Shown here: positions 23,484 through 37,465 of the stretch, in pieces
Position numbering within the stretch: position 1 is the first letter of the stretch
Layout of the letters: each line of letters begins with the position of its first letter
Assembly (NCBI GenBank): GCA_000231825.2
Contig: JH720344.1
Coordinates: forward strand, 1 to 64,000
Source: Tetrahymena elliotti 4EA
Taxonomy: Eukaryota > Ciliophora > Oligohymenophorea > Hymenostomatida > Tetrahymenidae
DNA: 64,000 nucleotides
Direction of reading: 5' to 3'
The notes under the pieces: generated by a model
Told to the model about the DNA's origin: nothing
What the model saw: only the letters and a program-made list of their open reading frames with translations
The model's database searches: none
Translations under genes and position numbers: made by a program

Positions 23484-26400
23484 ATGAGGGAAATAAAAAG
23501 AAGCTAAAGGCAACTAAGTTTACTGATTTTATAGAGATAGCAGCTGCTTTTTGCAACTCTTTTTGCTTTATTTTTAAATTGCATTATCTCATAATAATAA
23601 ACTAGTTATATTTACAATCCTTAGCCTCTAGGTTCTATAGATGTATCGCAATATGGGAGAGAGTTAATCTCAATATAATTTATCCAGAAAAAGTCTGAGT
23701 TAGCTTTTTTAGTCTTTGGAGAAGAGGGGATTGTAGTAATTGATTTTTAGAATGACTATAAGGTAGTTACATAAAAGAAAATGTAGATTTAACAAGTATA
23801 GATATTGGATTAAAATATCTTTGCATTAACTTAAGAAGAAGGTTTATTTTTGATGTACTTCAAAGATACTACTAATGAAATATTGGATATTGGAAACTTT
23901 AAAACTACTTAATATATTATAAATACATTTCAAATAACAGACGATAATAATTACATTATTTTCGGAGTGAATTGCTAGGTAAAAGTAATGAAAATTGTTT
24001 AATCAGCTTTGAATTAGGCAGAAAAATATTTTAATAATTTTTTAGAAGAAAAAGGGAGTGCTGGATTGGATTGTTTAAGCAGTTCGACACATGTATTTGT
24101 CAATAATATAGCTATTATCTTAAGTTCAATAAAAGATGGTGTTCATCTGTTTTACAATAAAAATATTGAAAATCCTACTTATGTAAAAAGCTTAGTTAAA
24201 GTTTGTTCTGATGTTAAACAAACTTATTTAATGAAGCAATAACCTATTTTGATTACTCTTTCATAATACTATGAAACAGTTTTAGTAGATCTTGGAGATA
24301 AATTTAAAAATCAAGATATTAGTTTTTCAAATGATGATGAGACTGCTTTAAATGTTTATTAGATCGATTAAACTGGAGGAAGTAAAACATATAATAATAT
24401 GGTTGTTGATGAAGAAGAACAATATTTATTTTTGGGGGTAAGGACTAATGGTGTAGTAATTTATGATCTTTCATATTTATTAAATCCTAGTGTAAGAGCC
24501 CCCGTAGTTGTATAAGAATTAAAATCTTTTGGGCTTGCTAATTGGATTTCGTTTGCTCTTCCTCTACTTCCTCTGAGAGATAAATATGAATTATTGTTTC
24601 TTTCAGATGGGCTTTTGTTTAAAATTTTTTAAAAAGTACCTACTAACTTAAATTCTAATGTTATAAATCTTTATAATTAGGATAATTGTTAATTTTATGG
24701 CTACACAACAGATTAATGGCCATGGTCTATAGTAACTTATACTGATTCTCACTAATATGTAGCTATCTCGTCAGGCTATAAAGGGTTCTATACATTTTAT
24801 ATTGACTCTAGAGGGGAATTATTTGAATTGGAGAAAGAAATTAAAAGATATGATTAGTCACATGATGGAATACTCTATCTAGAAAATAGGAAAGTTATTG
24901 TAGTAGGTTAGTCTAGGGAAGGAATGGCTTTTTATAATGCTACAAATCCTAAAAAATTAACATTTATAAATGAATTTAAATTAAGCAATAAATAAAACGA
25001 TTGCGATGACATAACAACTGAAAAACAAGAAAAATACTTAGCTTGTGCTAATGGATTTTAGGGATTTTATATATTATAAATAGAAGATCTCACTAATCCT
25101 ATCATTTGGGCTGTGGGTGACATGGTTCTTAAAAAGAATGGAGTGGAAAGTGTCATTATGAATGATCAACTTGAATTTGGATTTTATGCTGTTAGAGAAG
25201 AAGGAATAGGAGCATTTTTAATTATTTAAAATGATGGGGGGACTAATACTATTAAGTAAATAAAATATTTTGCTACTTTAGGGGCTGAGTATTTGAGATT
25301 TCATATTTCATCTGGTCAGACTATGGTATTAGTAGCCGATGGTTATCAAGGTTTAACAATTATAGATTGCAAAGATTATCTCAATCCATATATTATTAAA
25401 TCAATACCAGTGTAAGGCTGGGCAGTAAAATTCACTTAATTATAAGCAAATCCTTCTACAATAATAGTTTCTTAGATGGAGAAAGGCCAAATATCTGTAT
25501 TAGATATTTCTACTGTTCTTGAAGGAGTCAAAATTAGTGCTTTATAATTTGGAAGTGAAAGCGCCTTTGGGGTTACTTCTAATCCAACAAATCAATTTAT
25601 TATTTTTACACTTCCATAAGGAATGAGGATATGTAACACTGTTAACACAATAAGAATTCACACTCAAATTCAGAGATAAAATTAGTTTTAATCCTAGTAT
25701 TATCCCGAAATACCATTATAATCTGTGTCTTCTTCTGAAAAACTCTATGTAGGAGAGAGTCTTTTATTAATAACTATTCCATATTATATTTAAAGGGCAG
25801 TTAAGTTAAATTAAATTTATTACTATCGTAATTATTAACTTGAAGATCTTCCTTCTTGGATTTAATTTAATTAATACTAATCATCAATACAAATAATACC
25901 AAATCTAGATGCCCTCAACAGCAACCAAGGATTCAATATTCTATTAATTTAAGTTCTTATCCCAATTTACCCTACAGATTTCGTCATGAGAATTTCAATT
26001 AATCCACCTCAATACATAGTAGATGCAGAGTAATCTCAAAGAATATTCAATAAATTAGTAATTCTTTTAAATTAGAGGGTATTTTCATAATTTGTTTTAT
26101 CTTTTTTCCTCATTATTTTAAATTATTTTTTAATTTGTTTTAATAACTAATAATTAGATTTAAGTTGGATTACTTTCTTAAGAAGGATATGTTTCATAGT
26201 TTTTCTAGGCTTAGATGAAGCTAGATGTGGACTGGTATAAAGATGATTAGGAAAAGGAAGATTATAAAGACTGGAATGAAACTATATTATATGAAATAAA
26301 AAGAATATTTATTCGAGCATAATTTAAATATCCTATTTAATTTTTAGTAAGAGGATCATTAAAATTTAATTTTAATTTGAGTAAAGAAAGCAGTTAATCT

Positions 26401-29391
26401 CCATTAATTTAATCATTTTCTAGTCTAATTACAATTGCTTTCCAAATTTTAAAATAAGAAGTCTAGTTTGTTAGACAGAAATTTGAAGGAATAATATTCT
26501 CTTATTCTCAAAATTAATAAGTTTTTTCAATTCAAGGAGATATTTAATAATTAAATAACTATCTAACAAGCAAGATGATAATTTATGATAAATACTAAGA
26601 ATAGTCAAGTAGCTTATAAAATATTAATATTAAAGTTAATATAACTGATACTCTCAATAATCCTTTATATTCATAAGAAGATATTTCAACCTATACTTTT
26701 ATAAAGAAGAAAAAACCTATTTATTTAATGCAAACATTTTAATCTTAATATTAAAACCAATACCCAGATGGTCTTACTGCATAAGAAAGTTTTACAATAA
26801 TAATTGATAAACAATAGATTTAAGTTGAATAGGATTTAACTTTTACTATTTAGGTAATTTCTTTTTTATTTAAAAAAATGTTTATTAAAGTTAATATTTT
26901 AAAGGTTCTTAAAAAATCGGGAGATAGCTGGGTAGATATAAACTAAGTTTCTGGTTTTTGGATGTCATTTGATGATTTCTAGATCAAAGGAATTCCACCT
27001 CTTAGTTCATTTAATTAAAATTACAAATTGAAAATATCTGTTTCAGATGGATACTCTGAGACTTCATAAGCTTTGGAGATTAAAATATCTAAATTTCCTA
27101 TTAAATAAATAATGATAATAACAGCTATTTTGATATCTGTATTATTGTTATTTTTAATTTTGTTCTTTTTTAGAAAAAATATACATTTTATAGTATTCCA
27201 AAAATACCATATTCATAGATAAGAAGTGTTATTAAGTGGAGAAACGTATTACAAGAAAATTGTCTTTGCCCCAAAAATCCATGAATAGACCTTAAAAATT
27301 TTTAATATGCTCTTCAAATCGTTTAATGGCTAGGATTAAGATATAGTAGATGATTCTAAATAAAAAAAAATACAAGCTTTCATCTTAAACTACAAATGCT
27401 CAGACTCTACAAATAATTATGAAGAGTTTTTTAAAGATGCATTCTAGATTTATATCAATAACTTAAAGCAATTTACATAAATTCATGAAAATGAATTTAA
27501 ATATAATGATACAAGAGTTAAAATAGCCCTAAAATGTTATTTAGCAAAGTTTATCCTAAACAACACTCCTTAAATGCTTAAAATATACAAAAATCTAAAA
27601 AAGCATACTATCAGTTAACAAGAGGGCTCCAGCATTGATTGGTATAAAGTAAGCTCATTTTTCAAATTTATCCTTCATTAAAACCCCCATCAAAAAATAA
27701 TTCACAATATTTAAAAATCTTGATTTTTATGAGTTTTTTAAATATTTTAACAATTACTTTTTCAAGTAATATTATTTAAAATAATAATTTTTTTTATTCT
27801 GATGATTTCTTTATATTACTTAGAAAAAATAAGCTAATTTTTAACTTATAAATAAAATGAGTTTTTAATGATAAAAGTAAATGAATTTTTAAAATATTAA
27901 TTAACTTTTTAATATTTAATATTTTTGAATCAAATAAATTAAATTTTTTAATAATGAAAGTAAATGAAGTTTAAATTATTTTTAATAATTAATAAATCCA
28001 ATTTTTGAATAAAATAAATTAAATTTTTTAATAATGAAAGTAAATGAATTTTTAATGAATAGATAAATAGAGTTTTGAGTTTGTTTAATTAAATTTAATT
28101 TTTTAATAATTAAATAAGAGCTATGTGGAAGAATATTAGAGCATTAATTTATTTTAAAAAAATAACTCAATAAATACATCAAATCATCATAATTCTTTGA
28201 ATGATAGTGAAAATAAAGTAGTATTTGGATAATTAGAGATAAAAATGACTGAGCTGTAAAATGCACTTGAGTAAATTTTAGATTAAAATGATGTCAATTT
28301 CGAAAATGATTTTCAAATTATTGCTGAAGCAATCAAAGCAGATTTTTATGGATTTGACTATAAAATAAAACCTAAATCTTGGAGAAGCAGTTTTGGGGAA
28401 GTAATTCACTCATAGATAAATAATATTAATCCTATATCAGTTTACAGGAAAATAGAATTAGAAGGTGATAAAAATTCTTTGTTAAATAAGCTCAGATCTA
28501 TTTTTTGGACAAATTATAAGTTGATTGGAAGCTATAAGGATGTTCTTCCAGAATGGCTCGGGTATGAAATGTTTGATAATCTCATGTTACTTTCTGGGAT
28601 TCCGAAAAAGTAGCATCAAGGAGAATATAAAATATTAATATATAACTAAGAGGGATACGTTTCGTAGTCGAGAGACTTTATGATAAAATCAAAATCAAAA
28701 AAATAAAATTTAGAGAAAAGCCTTTTTTAAGATTCTCCTAGCTAAAATAAAAAGAAAAATGAGGACAACTAAATGAATTTTGGATAACACATGTATTCTA
28801 GCTTTTAATCTAATTTGAATTATATGAATGATAAGGCTAATTTTGGATCCCCAATGCATATTATTCGTTAAAGAATAAGTTAATACCAAAAGCCAAATTC
28901 TAAAGGTATGTTTACTAAATTGAATACTGAAGAGAATGTAAATTTATTTTAAACAAAACAAAATATCATTTCAGAGCTTAATAATAACAATCCTTATGTT
29001 AGTTTAGAAATCTTAGAGTAGCCATAGGCTACAGACCATCAAAAAGATTATGAATCTATAAACTCTTTAAATTCAAATTAATTTAATGAAAATGTAAAAC
29101 ATTCTACTTTATCTTTTTATTAATTTAATTCTTTTTAAAAAATAGGGTTAATTCTAATCAAAATAAATCTAAGTATCCTAAACAAGTTAGCTAAAGTTAC
29201 CTAATCACCCAATATTACCATATTTATTGAGTCCTCCTATCAGTTTAAATAATAGGGAAAATCTTAGCATTTTTCACTCTTAAAATAATTTAAGAAAAGT
29301 TTCAAACCAAGTAAATTTAATTTTAAAAATTAAATCAATCAAAATAAAATTAATTAATTACTTTAAATAGGAAAAAAGTAATGGAAGTTGA
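23484..29391 (+). CDS. LVIVD-propeller/cadherin-like transmembrane protein, copy 2
   Basis: Exons 23484-26057, 26158-26853, 26905-27648, 28119-29093, 29146-29310, 29371-29391; 1,724 codons plus TGA, phase 0 at every junction. An N-terminal hydrophobic stretch (LLFATLFALFLNCIIS) may be a signal anchor or signal peptide. Propeller repeats include VLVADGYQGLTIIDC near 25330. Two cadherin-like domains follow (ending SFNQNYKLKISVSDGYSE), then a helix at about 1159-1181 (IMIITAILISVLLLFLILFF). The cytoplasmic part has KIVFAPKIHEQTLKIFNML, DWYK at the exon border, and DFYGFDYKIKPKSWRSSFGE. It has two more introns than copy 1. The final exon codes six residues. A tandem repeat fills part of intron 27649-28118. 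Confidence 0.75.
27862..28066. repeat. Tandem repeat of about 80 bp in an intron of receptor copy 2
   Basis: About 2.5 units sharing TTTTTAATAATGAAAGTAAA, starting near 27862, 27944 and 28024. The last two units are the most alike. The repeat accounts for much of the extra length of this 470-nt intron compared with the 56-nt intron at the same place in copy 1. Confidence 0.65.
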
Positions 29392-30320
29392 GAGCAGCAG
29401 TTGAATTACTTTTGCTGCTTTTCAAATATTTTTAATTTAAACCTATATAAAACAACTATTTTTACTAGTCTATTTATATAATTTTACATAGTCATAAGAA
29501 TCTTTTGCTAACTTAAATATTAACTTATTTTCACAAAACCTATATCAAAAATTTACAATAATCTATCTAATGCATTTTATGTAATTTGTTTCTGTTACTT
29601 TTGAACCAAAATGTCTTTTCTTTATTTAAAATATTTTCTTAATTTTATTTTATAATCTTTTTGTGAAGATCTAATTACTTTTATTTTTTTTAGATTTTAA
29701 GAAGATGCTATCGTTCCGTTTATTTTCCAAAAAATAGAATAACCAATTCAGCATCCATTTTTAATTTCTATAAATTTCATTATATCTTCAAAAAAACAAA
29801 GAATATTTCATTCTGTTACAAGAATATTTGTCAACAGACCTATTTCCTTTATATTTAAAATAAATAAAAATGTTAATTCAATTTATTTGATGATGATAAC
29901 TATTACTAAACAATTATTTTCCAAAATAATCTAGACTTTTTTAATTTTATTATTCTTACTTATGATTTATTATTCTAATTCAATAATTTAATAACATATT
30001 GAATCACCTTTTAAAAATACTCATGAAATACTTTATAAATTGTAAACAGATTTTAAAGGAATAAAATAAAAATAATAACTTAAATTGAATGTAAATATGG
30101 ATAATTAATTACCTTATAAAAAATAATAGTGCAATATTTTTTTGTGATTTTTGCTTTGTTAATGAAAACTTACTTTAGTGTTATTGTTTTCTTTAGTAGT
30201 ATCGTAGATTTTTAAGATTTGAATGATTGAAATTATATTTGATTTTTAATAATTTTAACAATAACTTTTGTTTAATCAGTAATCAATCACATAAGAATAA
30301 TTAATCATTTTTCAAAATAA
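29392..30320. other. Intergenic spacer between receptor copies 2 and 3
   Basis: About 0.9 kb, AT-rich, with no coding frame. Just after the stop a short hairpin can form: AGCAGCA at 29393-29399 and TGCTGCT at 29413-29419. It could be a 3'-UTR structure; that is inference. Confidence 0.45.
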
Positions 30321-33300
30321 ATGAAACATTTGGTTATATTTATATTAATTATTCTACAAAATTATCTTGCTTATTGTAAAGAGTCTTCTTACATTCCCTA
30401 TTAATCTTTACCTTAGTACAAATTGAATACTAAAATATATGGTTAAATACTTGTTGAAGCTTAAACGCATCCTGGTTAAAGATATGAAGATCTTCTATTT
30501 TTAATTTTTCAAGAAGAAGGCTTAGTAATATTGAACTATTAGAAGGAAATGTCAAAAGTAACAAGTTTTAATAAAAAAATAGATCAAATAGTAATTTGTA
30601 ATAATTTTATTTACATAAATTAAAATGGAGAACTGCTAAGGATACTGCGTCTTGAAAATAAATAGAATTTAAATTAGGTTAATTAATACATTCCTCCTGA
30701 AATATCGAAAAGATAATTAGATTATTTTTTGGTTTCATATGATGAAAATTTCATTTTTATTGCTTCTGGATCTTATTTAGTCATTTTAGATATCAGAAAT
30801 AAGCTTCAGCTGATTGAAAAGAGAGGGGATTTAATAAATCCTTCTTTTAGTCCTAATAGTGATATTAATTAGAACTCTGAGAGTTATGCTACTACTTGGA
30901 TAACTTAAGTAGGATCTTTTCTGTTTTTATCAAATTAAAAAGGGCATTTGAATGTACTACAAATTTCAAATGACTTTAGTACTTTTTAATTTATTGTTTA
31001 ACTTGCTAATTTTGGTTAAAACTCTAGGCAAACTATTTTTTTAAGATCCCTTGGAGTTGTTTACTCTCTAACACGTAATTATGGATTAAATATAATTGAT
31101 GTTTAGTCTCTTTTAATGGAAAATCCAGATATTGAATCCTTTAAAACTTACGCTAATACTGCAACTCCAAATAGTTTGACTGATTTTTAAAATGTTAATC
31201 TCATTGTTTAATCGCCCGATGAAGGACATATTTTTTTAGTAGCTAGATCATTAGGGATAATTATATATGACGTTTAGCAAGATCCATACAATCCTATAAA
31301 GGTCTAACTAATAACGAGTGATGGAATTGCAAAAAGCCTTAGCTTTTTTTAGTAGAAATAAAAAATAATCCTCTTAAGCGATGGTGAAGGTTTGGTGGTT
31401 TTCGAATAAAATAATTAAATGAATCAAAGTGTCTATGATCATTATAATATTTTAAATACAGATAGCTGTGTTGCTGTAAAACCTTTTTTAGAAGAGAAAT
31501 GGCCATTGTTTATAATAAATTCCAAAGATGACAATTATATTGCTGTTAGTGGAGGGAAGTATGGTCTGAGTATCTATGAAATTACAGATGATAATATTAG
31601 CAATCCTATTTTAGTATATCCGTAGAGTATAGATTAGTAATCTAATGACAGAGCATATGCTCTTCTCTATTTAGAATAAAGAGATTTACTTATTGTAGGA
31701 TAAACAAAACAAGGAACAGTAATCTATGATGTCAAAGATTTTCCTAATCCTGTAGTTAAAAAATTATATAAATTAGATTAAGAAATAAATGACTATTCTG
31801 ATTATCAAACAAATTCAAACCAAACTTTACTTGCTTTATCATCATTTAGGTGTATAATTATACTTGATTTATCAAATATTGATGATAGTTCATCTGATAT
31901 TACTGTCTTGGCTAAATATGAAATTCCATAAAATAAAATGATTTAAAAAAGCATTCAAAGCATATCATTTAATTAAGAATTTACTTATGGATTTTATACA
32001 ATAGGAGAATTAGGGGTATTTGCCTTTAAAGTTACAGAAAATAAATAAAATAAAGATAAAAATTAAAATATGAAATATACAATTGAAGTTTTTAAAAGCT
32101 TTTATTCATCTGGTTCGCAATATGTCCAATACGATTTAAATTAAAAATATGTTTTTGTAAGTGATGGAAATAATGGAGTTATATTCATTGATGTATAAGA
32201 TCCTAATAATCCGATAATTATCTAAAGAGTTCACATAGATGGCTGGGTTGTAAAAACTTATCAACCTATTTTATAGGAAAATGTATTATTTGTTAACTAA
32301 ATGGAAAAGGGGTAACTTTCTTTAATTAATATTTCTGATAGAGCAAACCCAGTCAAAATAGCTGAAGTTTAATATGGGTATGAGAGTTCATTTTCAACAG
32401 TAACTAATAGATTATCTAATAGATACTATTATGCCTTTACTGTAGAGTAAGGATTCAGAGTATGCCCTAATAACTAAAATATTAAGCTAATTCTATCTAC
32501 TCAAACTTAACAAACATTTAAATTTAGTCTTGGTTTTTCAGAAGAAGAAACAAGAAAGGTTATCAGATTATATACAGATAGTGATGAAGAAGGTTAGTAG
32601 AACAAACAAGTATTGAACTTAAATTAAGTATTAATTCAAGATTAAGTTCAGATGGCGCTCTCACCAATATACTACCCTAATAAAATGTTTCTAAACAAAA
32701 TATTTTTATACTAAAACTTTTAAATTTAAAAAATACCCTCGTGGATACAATTTGATCCTATTAAAATGGAAATTGGTATGGTACCAAGCTATATTAGTTT
32801 AGATGAAAATGAGCAAAATATTACTTTACTGCTTTAGTTAATCACCTAAATTACTCCTGACATACTTCAAACTAATCTAATAACTAAAGAAAAAGCTACT
32901 TAACTAATTAATTCTTTGGTAAATTTCTCATTCATTTATTTATCATTTTATTTTTCATTCTATGCTTTTAATAATTTATTCTTTATTTTATTTTTTATCA
33001 GAAACAAATTTTAACCTCAATAAAAATTTGGGGTGAAAGATGATTTGTTCTATTTTTCTGCAATAACTATGAACTAGATTGCTTATAAATTAAATATAAA
33101 ATTTCATAATATTATTCATATTTCATATGATAAAATAATATTTTTAGTTCATAAAAAGTGCAATTTTATTTAATTTTTAGTAAGCTTAAAAATATGAATT
33201 TTTTTACTTTTGATAAAATAGATTTGATTCGAAATATTTTTTGTTAAAATTAAAATTAAATATGAATAGGCTGAGTGTGGAGTAATAGATGATCAATAAT

Positions 33301-36249
33301 ATTTTATACCTTCTGATGAAGGTATTTATTTTGCGATTCCAGCAATTTATGATGTGTTTGGAAAATTGGCTTAGTATTAAAGGATACTATCATAAATAAT
33401 ATATAATTTGAAAAAGGTTTAATTAATTTATCCAATTACATTATAAATTTTACCTTCTTTAAAATTAAACACTGATCCTAAGGATTTGAACATCCCATTT
33501 ATATCTTCATTTTCTGATAATATTTAGTTGGAAATTTTCTTAATTAATTAAAACTCATCTAATGAAGAAATTAGTGTAGAATTTGTTTAAGTATAATATG
33601 CAGAAGTTGTTGTTTAACTTTTTAATAGCAATACAATTCTTAAAAGTAAATCAGACAAAAATAGCCTAAATAGTTAATTATAAAAAGGATTTATATATGG
33701 AGTCAAATAATCTAACACATTTAAAATTCATGATATTTTAGTTAACTTTATGGTAAACGATGGTGTTAATAAACAAGCTAATGCAAATTTTACATTAAAT
33801 AACTGCCCCTATTTAGTTTAACTTCAGCCTCTTTAACTGTCAAGTTCTACTAGTCTCTAATCTCAATACTCTTAGTAATACCCTAACGAGCTTACAGTTG
33901 AAGAACAATTTACTATTCAGTTTACTCCTACTATTTTTACTAGTAGCAGTAACTAGCAGCTCTCCTATTACGTAAATTATATTCTAAAAAATCTCAATTA
34001 ATAATTATTACTTTAGATCCTCCTATATTAAGCCCTATTAATATTATGGATTATTTTTTAAGGGCTCATTTTGATTAAGGCTATGAAATAAAAGTTTTAA
34101 TAGGTGATGGCATTATTGTATGAGGAATTATATTAAACTAAATTACAAAAAATTTTCAAATAATTTCTATCTATAATCTATGAGATTATTAAAAAAGATT
34201 TAAAGATTTTTATTAAAATTGTTGAGGGATTAATTTTAATTTTTTTACAATATTTAAATAGGCATTTCTAAAAGAAGATGGAGATTTAATTTAATTATAA
34301 ACAAATTCATCTCTTTGGATTAGCTTTGATCCAACTACTTTAACATTGAAGGGAAAGAGATATTTCAAACATTTATTTTCATCATATGAAATAATTATAG
34401 GTGCTACTGATAACTTTACTAATGTAGAAGATTAGTTCACAATAAAGTTTAAATAATTAAGCGTAATCATGATCTTTATGCTAGCTTCCATAGGATTTAT
34501 ATTTTTTTCAATAATAATAATAATTTATTTGCGTAGACATATAATTTATAAATTCTGGAATTATTAAGAACTTTCTTATAAAGAAATAGCAATAAATGCT
34601 AAGATTATATTCAAAAAATCAATTGTTTTAGCTCCATACACATAGTTTAATTTAGATATAATGGCAAAACACTTTATAAAAAGTGCCAAAGAATCTTTCA
34701 AAAATTAAAAAAGCAGTGAAATCCTTTCACAAGTTTAGATAAAATAATAAATTGTTTCTAAATATACTGACCCAAACTCAGGAGAAATATTACTAAAAGA
34801 TTTATCCAATGATGCTAAAGAAATCTATCATAAAAACCCTTTATTATTTAAAAATTTTAGCGGATTAGAAATTAGTTAGCTAGATTCTAGAATAACCCTT
34901 GCTCTCTTTTGTTTAATTTCTAATTGGACTTTACAAAGTGATGCAAATGCACAAAAAGCATTTAAATATCTTAAAAGTTATGCATAAAATAAGATAAAAA
35001 CTTGTGATTGGTATTTGGTAATTTATTTTTTTCTTCAAAATAAAGTCATTTAATTTCAATTATTTTTGAATTAAAAAGTTCAATTAAGATATTAAAAGTG
35101 GTTTAATTCCAATTTATTCTGATAAAAATAAATCAATCAGATTTTTTAAAACTTTTAGAAAATAAAATATCAATTTTAAATGAAATAGTCATTTGTTTTT
35201 TTTATTTTTGAAAGGACTTTTTTCTTTTTAAAAAATAAAGAATTATTAATATTAATGAACTCATTTAAATAAATTTAACAAGTATTACTTGAATGTGACA
35301 GATTCTAATAAATAAGTAGATCATTAAGCAAGTAATTCTAGGACTACTGGATCATCAGATCAAGAGTACCCTCCTATGTACTAAATAGTAAATATAGATG
35401 AGGATAACTTTGATTAAGTTTTAGAAATAATTAAAGAAAATAAAAGAAAGCAAAATCAATAACATGAAATTAAAGCAAAGGTACTTGAAAATGCAATATT
35501 GTCATAGTATTATGGCTATAAGCAAAATCAAAAAGTTAAAAATTGGAAAGTTAATTTTGGTGAAACAATGTATTTGTAAATGAATTAGGTCAGTTAAGTA
35601 TTAGTGAGATAAAAGGAAGAAGAGTTATCTCAAAAAAATGTATTCTTATTTAACCTTCCTTTTTTTAAGAACATTCGTGAGAAGTTCTTAATGAATTACA
35701 AGAGAATTAATTTGAAAAATGCAAATAAATAGAACACAAATCTCCCTAAGTGGCTTAATTATGAACTAAGTGATAATAATTTAATTTTTACTATGAAACC
35801 TCAACCTAAAGATATTGGAGAATATCTTGTTGAGCTGCAAAATCAAAACAAATACACTTTTTACATTTTTAAAATAATAGTAAGAGGTTTCCCAAGACAA
35901 ATATTTTAAATAGAATAATCTATTAACAATCTTAAGCTTCCAACTGAAAACTAAATTAATAACTAATAAATTGCTAGTTCGTATGATAAAATTGGCGAGC
36001 AAGAAATTAAATTAACTGTTTTAAACTAATAGCCAACCCTTCAGTTAGCTTAAGATTCTCCTAAATCTTAAAATTTTCAAAATAGCTTAAGACCCATAAA
36101 TGAAAAACCAACTTAAAGTGTATAAATGCAGAATCTATCCAATAATATATTCATCAAGCAAAGTAAATTTTATTCATATTTATTTTTCTTTTTTATTTTA
36201 TTTGATTAAATAAAAAGCGAATACTTAAAATACTTAAATATAGTGGTGA
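30321..36249 (+). CDS. LVIVD-propeller/cadherin-like transmembrane protein, copy 3
   Basis: Exons 30321-32918, 33270-33971, 34262-35017, 35283-36162, 36218-36249; 1,655 codons plus TGA. Signal peptide at the start (HLVIFILIILQNYLAYC). Propeller repeats include VFVSDGNNGVIFIDVQD near 32150. Cadherin-like sequence holds KGFIYGVKQ and VNFMVNDGVNKQA, then a helix at about 1167-1192 (IMIFMLASIGFIFFSIIIII). The cytoplasmic part has SIVLAPYTQFNLDIMAKHF, CDWYL at the exon border, and YYGYKQNQKVKNWKVNFGE. The last exon gives ten residues. The 290-nt intron at 33972-34261 contains a decayed copy of a cadherin-like exon. Same architecture as its neighbours, so a surface protein of unknown ligand. Confidence 0.75.
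34004..34123 (+). pseudogene. Relic cadherin-like exon inside an intron of receptor copy 3
   Basis: Within the intron, one frame reads ITLDPPILSPINIMDYFLRA and then HFDQGYEIKVLIGDG before TGA at 34121-34123. It aligns in pattern with the end of a cadherin-like domain in copy 2 (SFNQNYKLKISVSDG). No AG lies upstream in the intron that would splice it in phase, and the flanking exons already supply this domain end. Confidence 0.45.
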
Positions 36250-37465
36250 GTAGGCTTTATGTAATCTAAACAAAAAATACTGATAAGATAAAGTGCAGTA
36301 GAGAATCAAATTTTATAAAATGTAATACAACTCAATCTACAATCTGTATATTCAAAAATTCAATCAAACCTAAATTATTGATATTTTTCTTTTCTTTTCA
36401 AAAATACATCGCTTCATTGAATTTTGTTAAAAAATTACTTCAGCGTTTTTCAAAAATATTTTATTAAATTTCATTAAAATTCATCAATTATTTATTTTTG
36501 TCCAATTCAAAAACTTAAATCTTCATCTTCAAAAAAAATTTGCTTCAATAATGAAATCTTACAAAATCTCTCATAAAATATGTGAAAATATTTATCCTGG
36601 AGATACGAAAAGAGAATTAAATAAAAAAATTCAAATTTTGAGTATTTATTCTATTTATTAACAAAAAAAATCAATTTTCATACAAATGAATGAAAAAAAT
36701 TATTTTAAGAATATTAATTGTGTGATATTTGAAATGATATAAAAATAGACAATGTTAGTTAATTTTAGTTTTTAATTAATTTTTAAAAATTACGCTTTCA
36801 TAAACTTAAGATCCTGATAAATTTGTTATGTAGAAGAGATTATTATTTTAATTAGATTAATCGAATTAATAATGCTAAGTGAAAAAATAGATCAAAAAGA
36901 TAATTAATTTCTATAAAATAAACAAAAAATGAAATACTATTTATAAGGTAAATTTTAGCATTCATTTAAAAAAGAGTACTATAATTTAAATTTATTGGTA
37001 TTATTAACTTTTTTAAAAAGTTAATGTAAGATTCTGTAAAATCCTGTTAAAAAATAATTTATAGTTATTATTCTTCATTCATTATGTATTTGCTTTTTGT
37101 TTCTTTGTTTCATTCATTTAATCTTACTTAGATTACTTCGGGAATATATTAATACAAAAAAATAGCAATTATTAAATCAGTATTTTAATTCTTAAGATTA
37201 ATAAAAAATAGGGTGTTTTGTAGTTTTAAATCACAAGATAAATATCCAAAACGCTCTGAATATTGTTAAGGGAAAAGCATAAAATTTCAAAAAATTATTT
37301 AGCTTTTTGTTATTTGGTTAAGTATTTAGAAATCAATCATTTTAAAATTAAGATTAGCACTCATCAATCATTGCTACTTATTACAACAAAAAATAAATTA
37401 AAGATCATATTTTTGATCTACCTCAAGATTATAAAGGATATAAATAAGAGAATTAGAGTATTTTT
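36250..37465. other. Intergenic spacer between receptor copies 3 and 4
   Basis: About 1.2 kb, AT-rich. A 68-codon frame at 37263-37469 ends on a TGA that overlaps the ATG of copy 4. It is not protein-like in composition and I do not call it. Confidence 0.45.
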
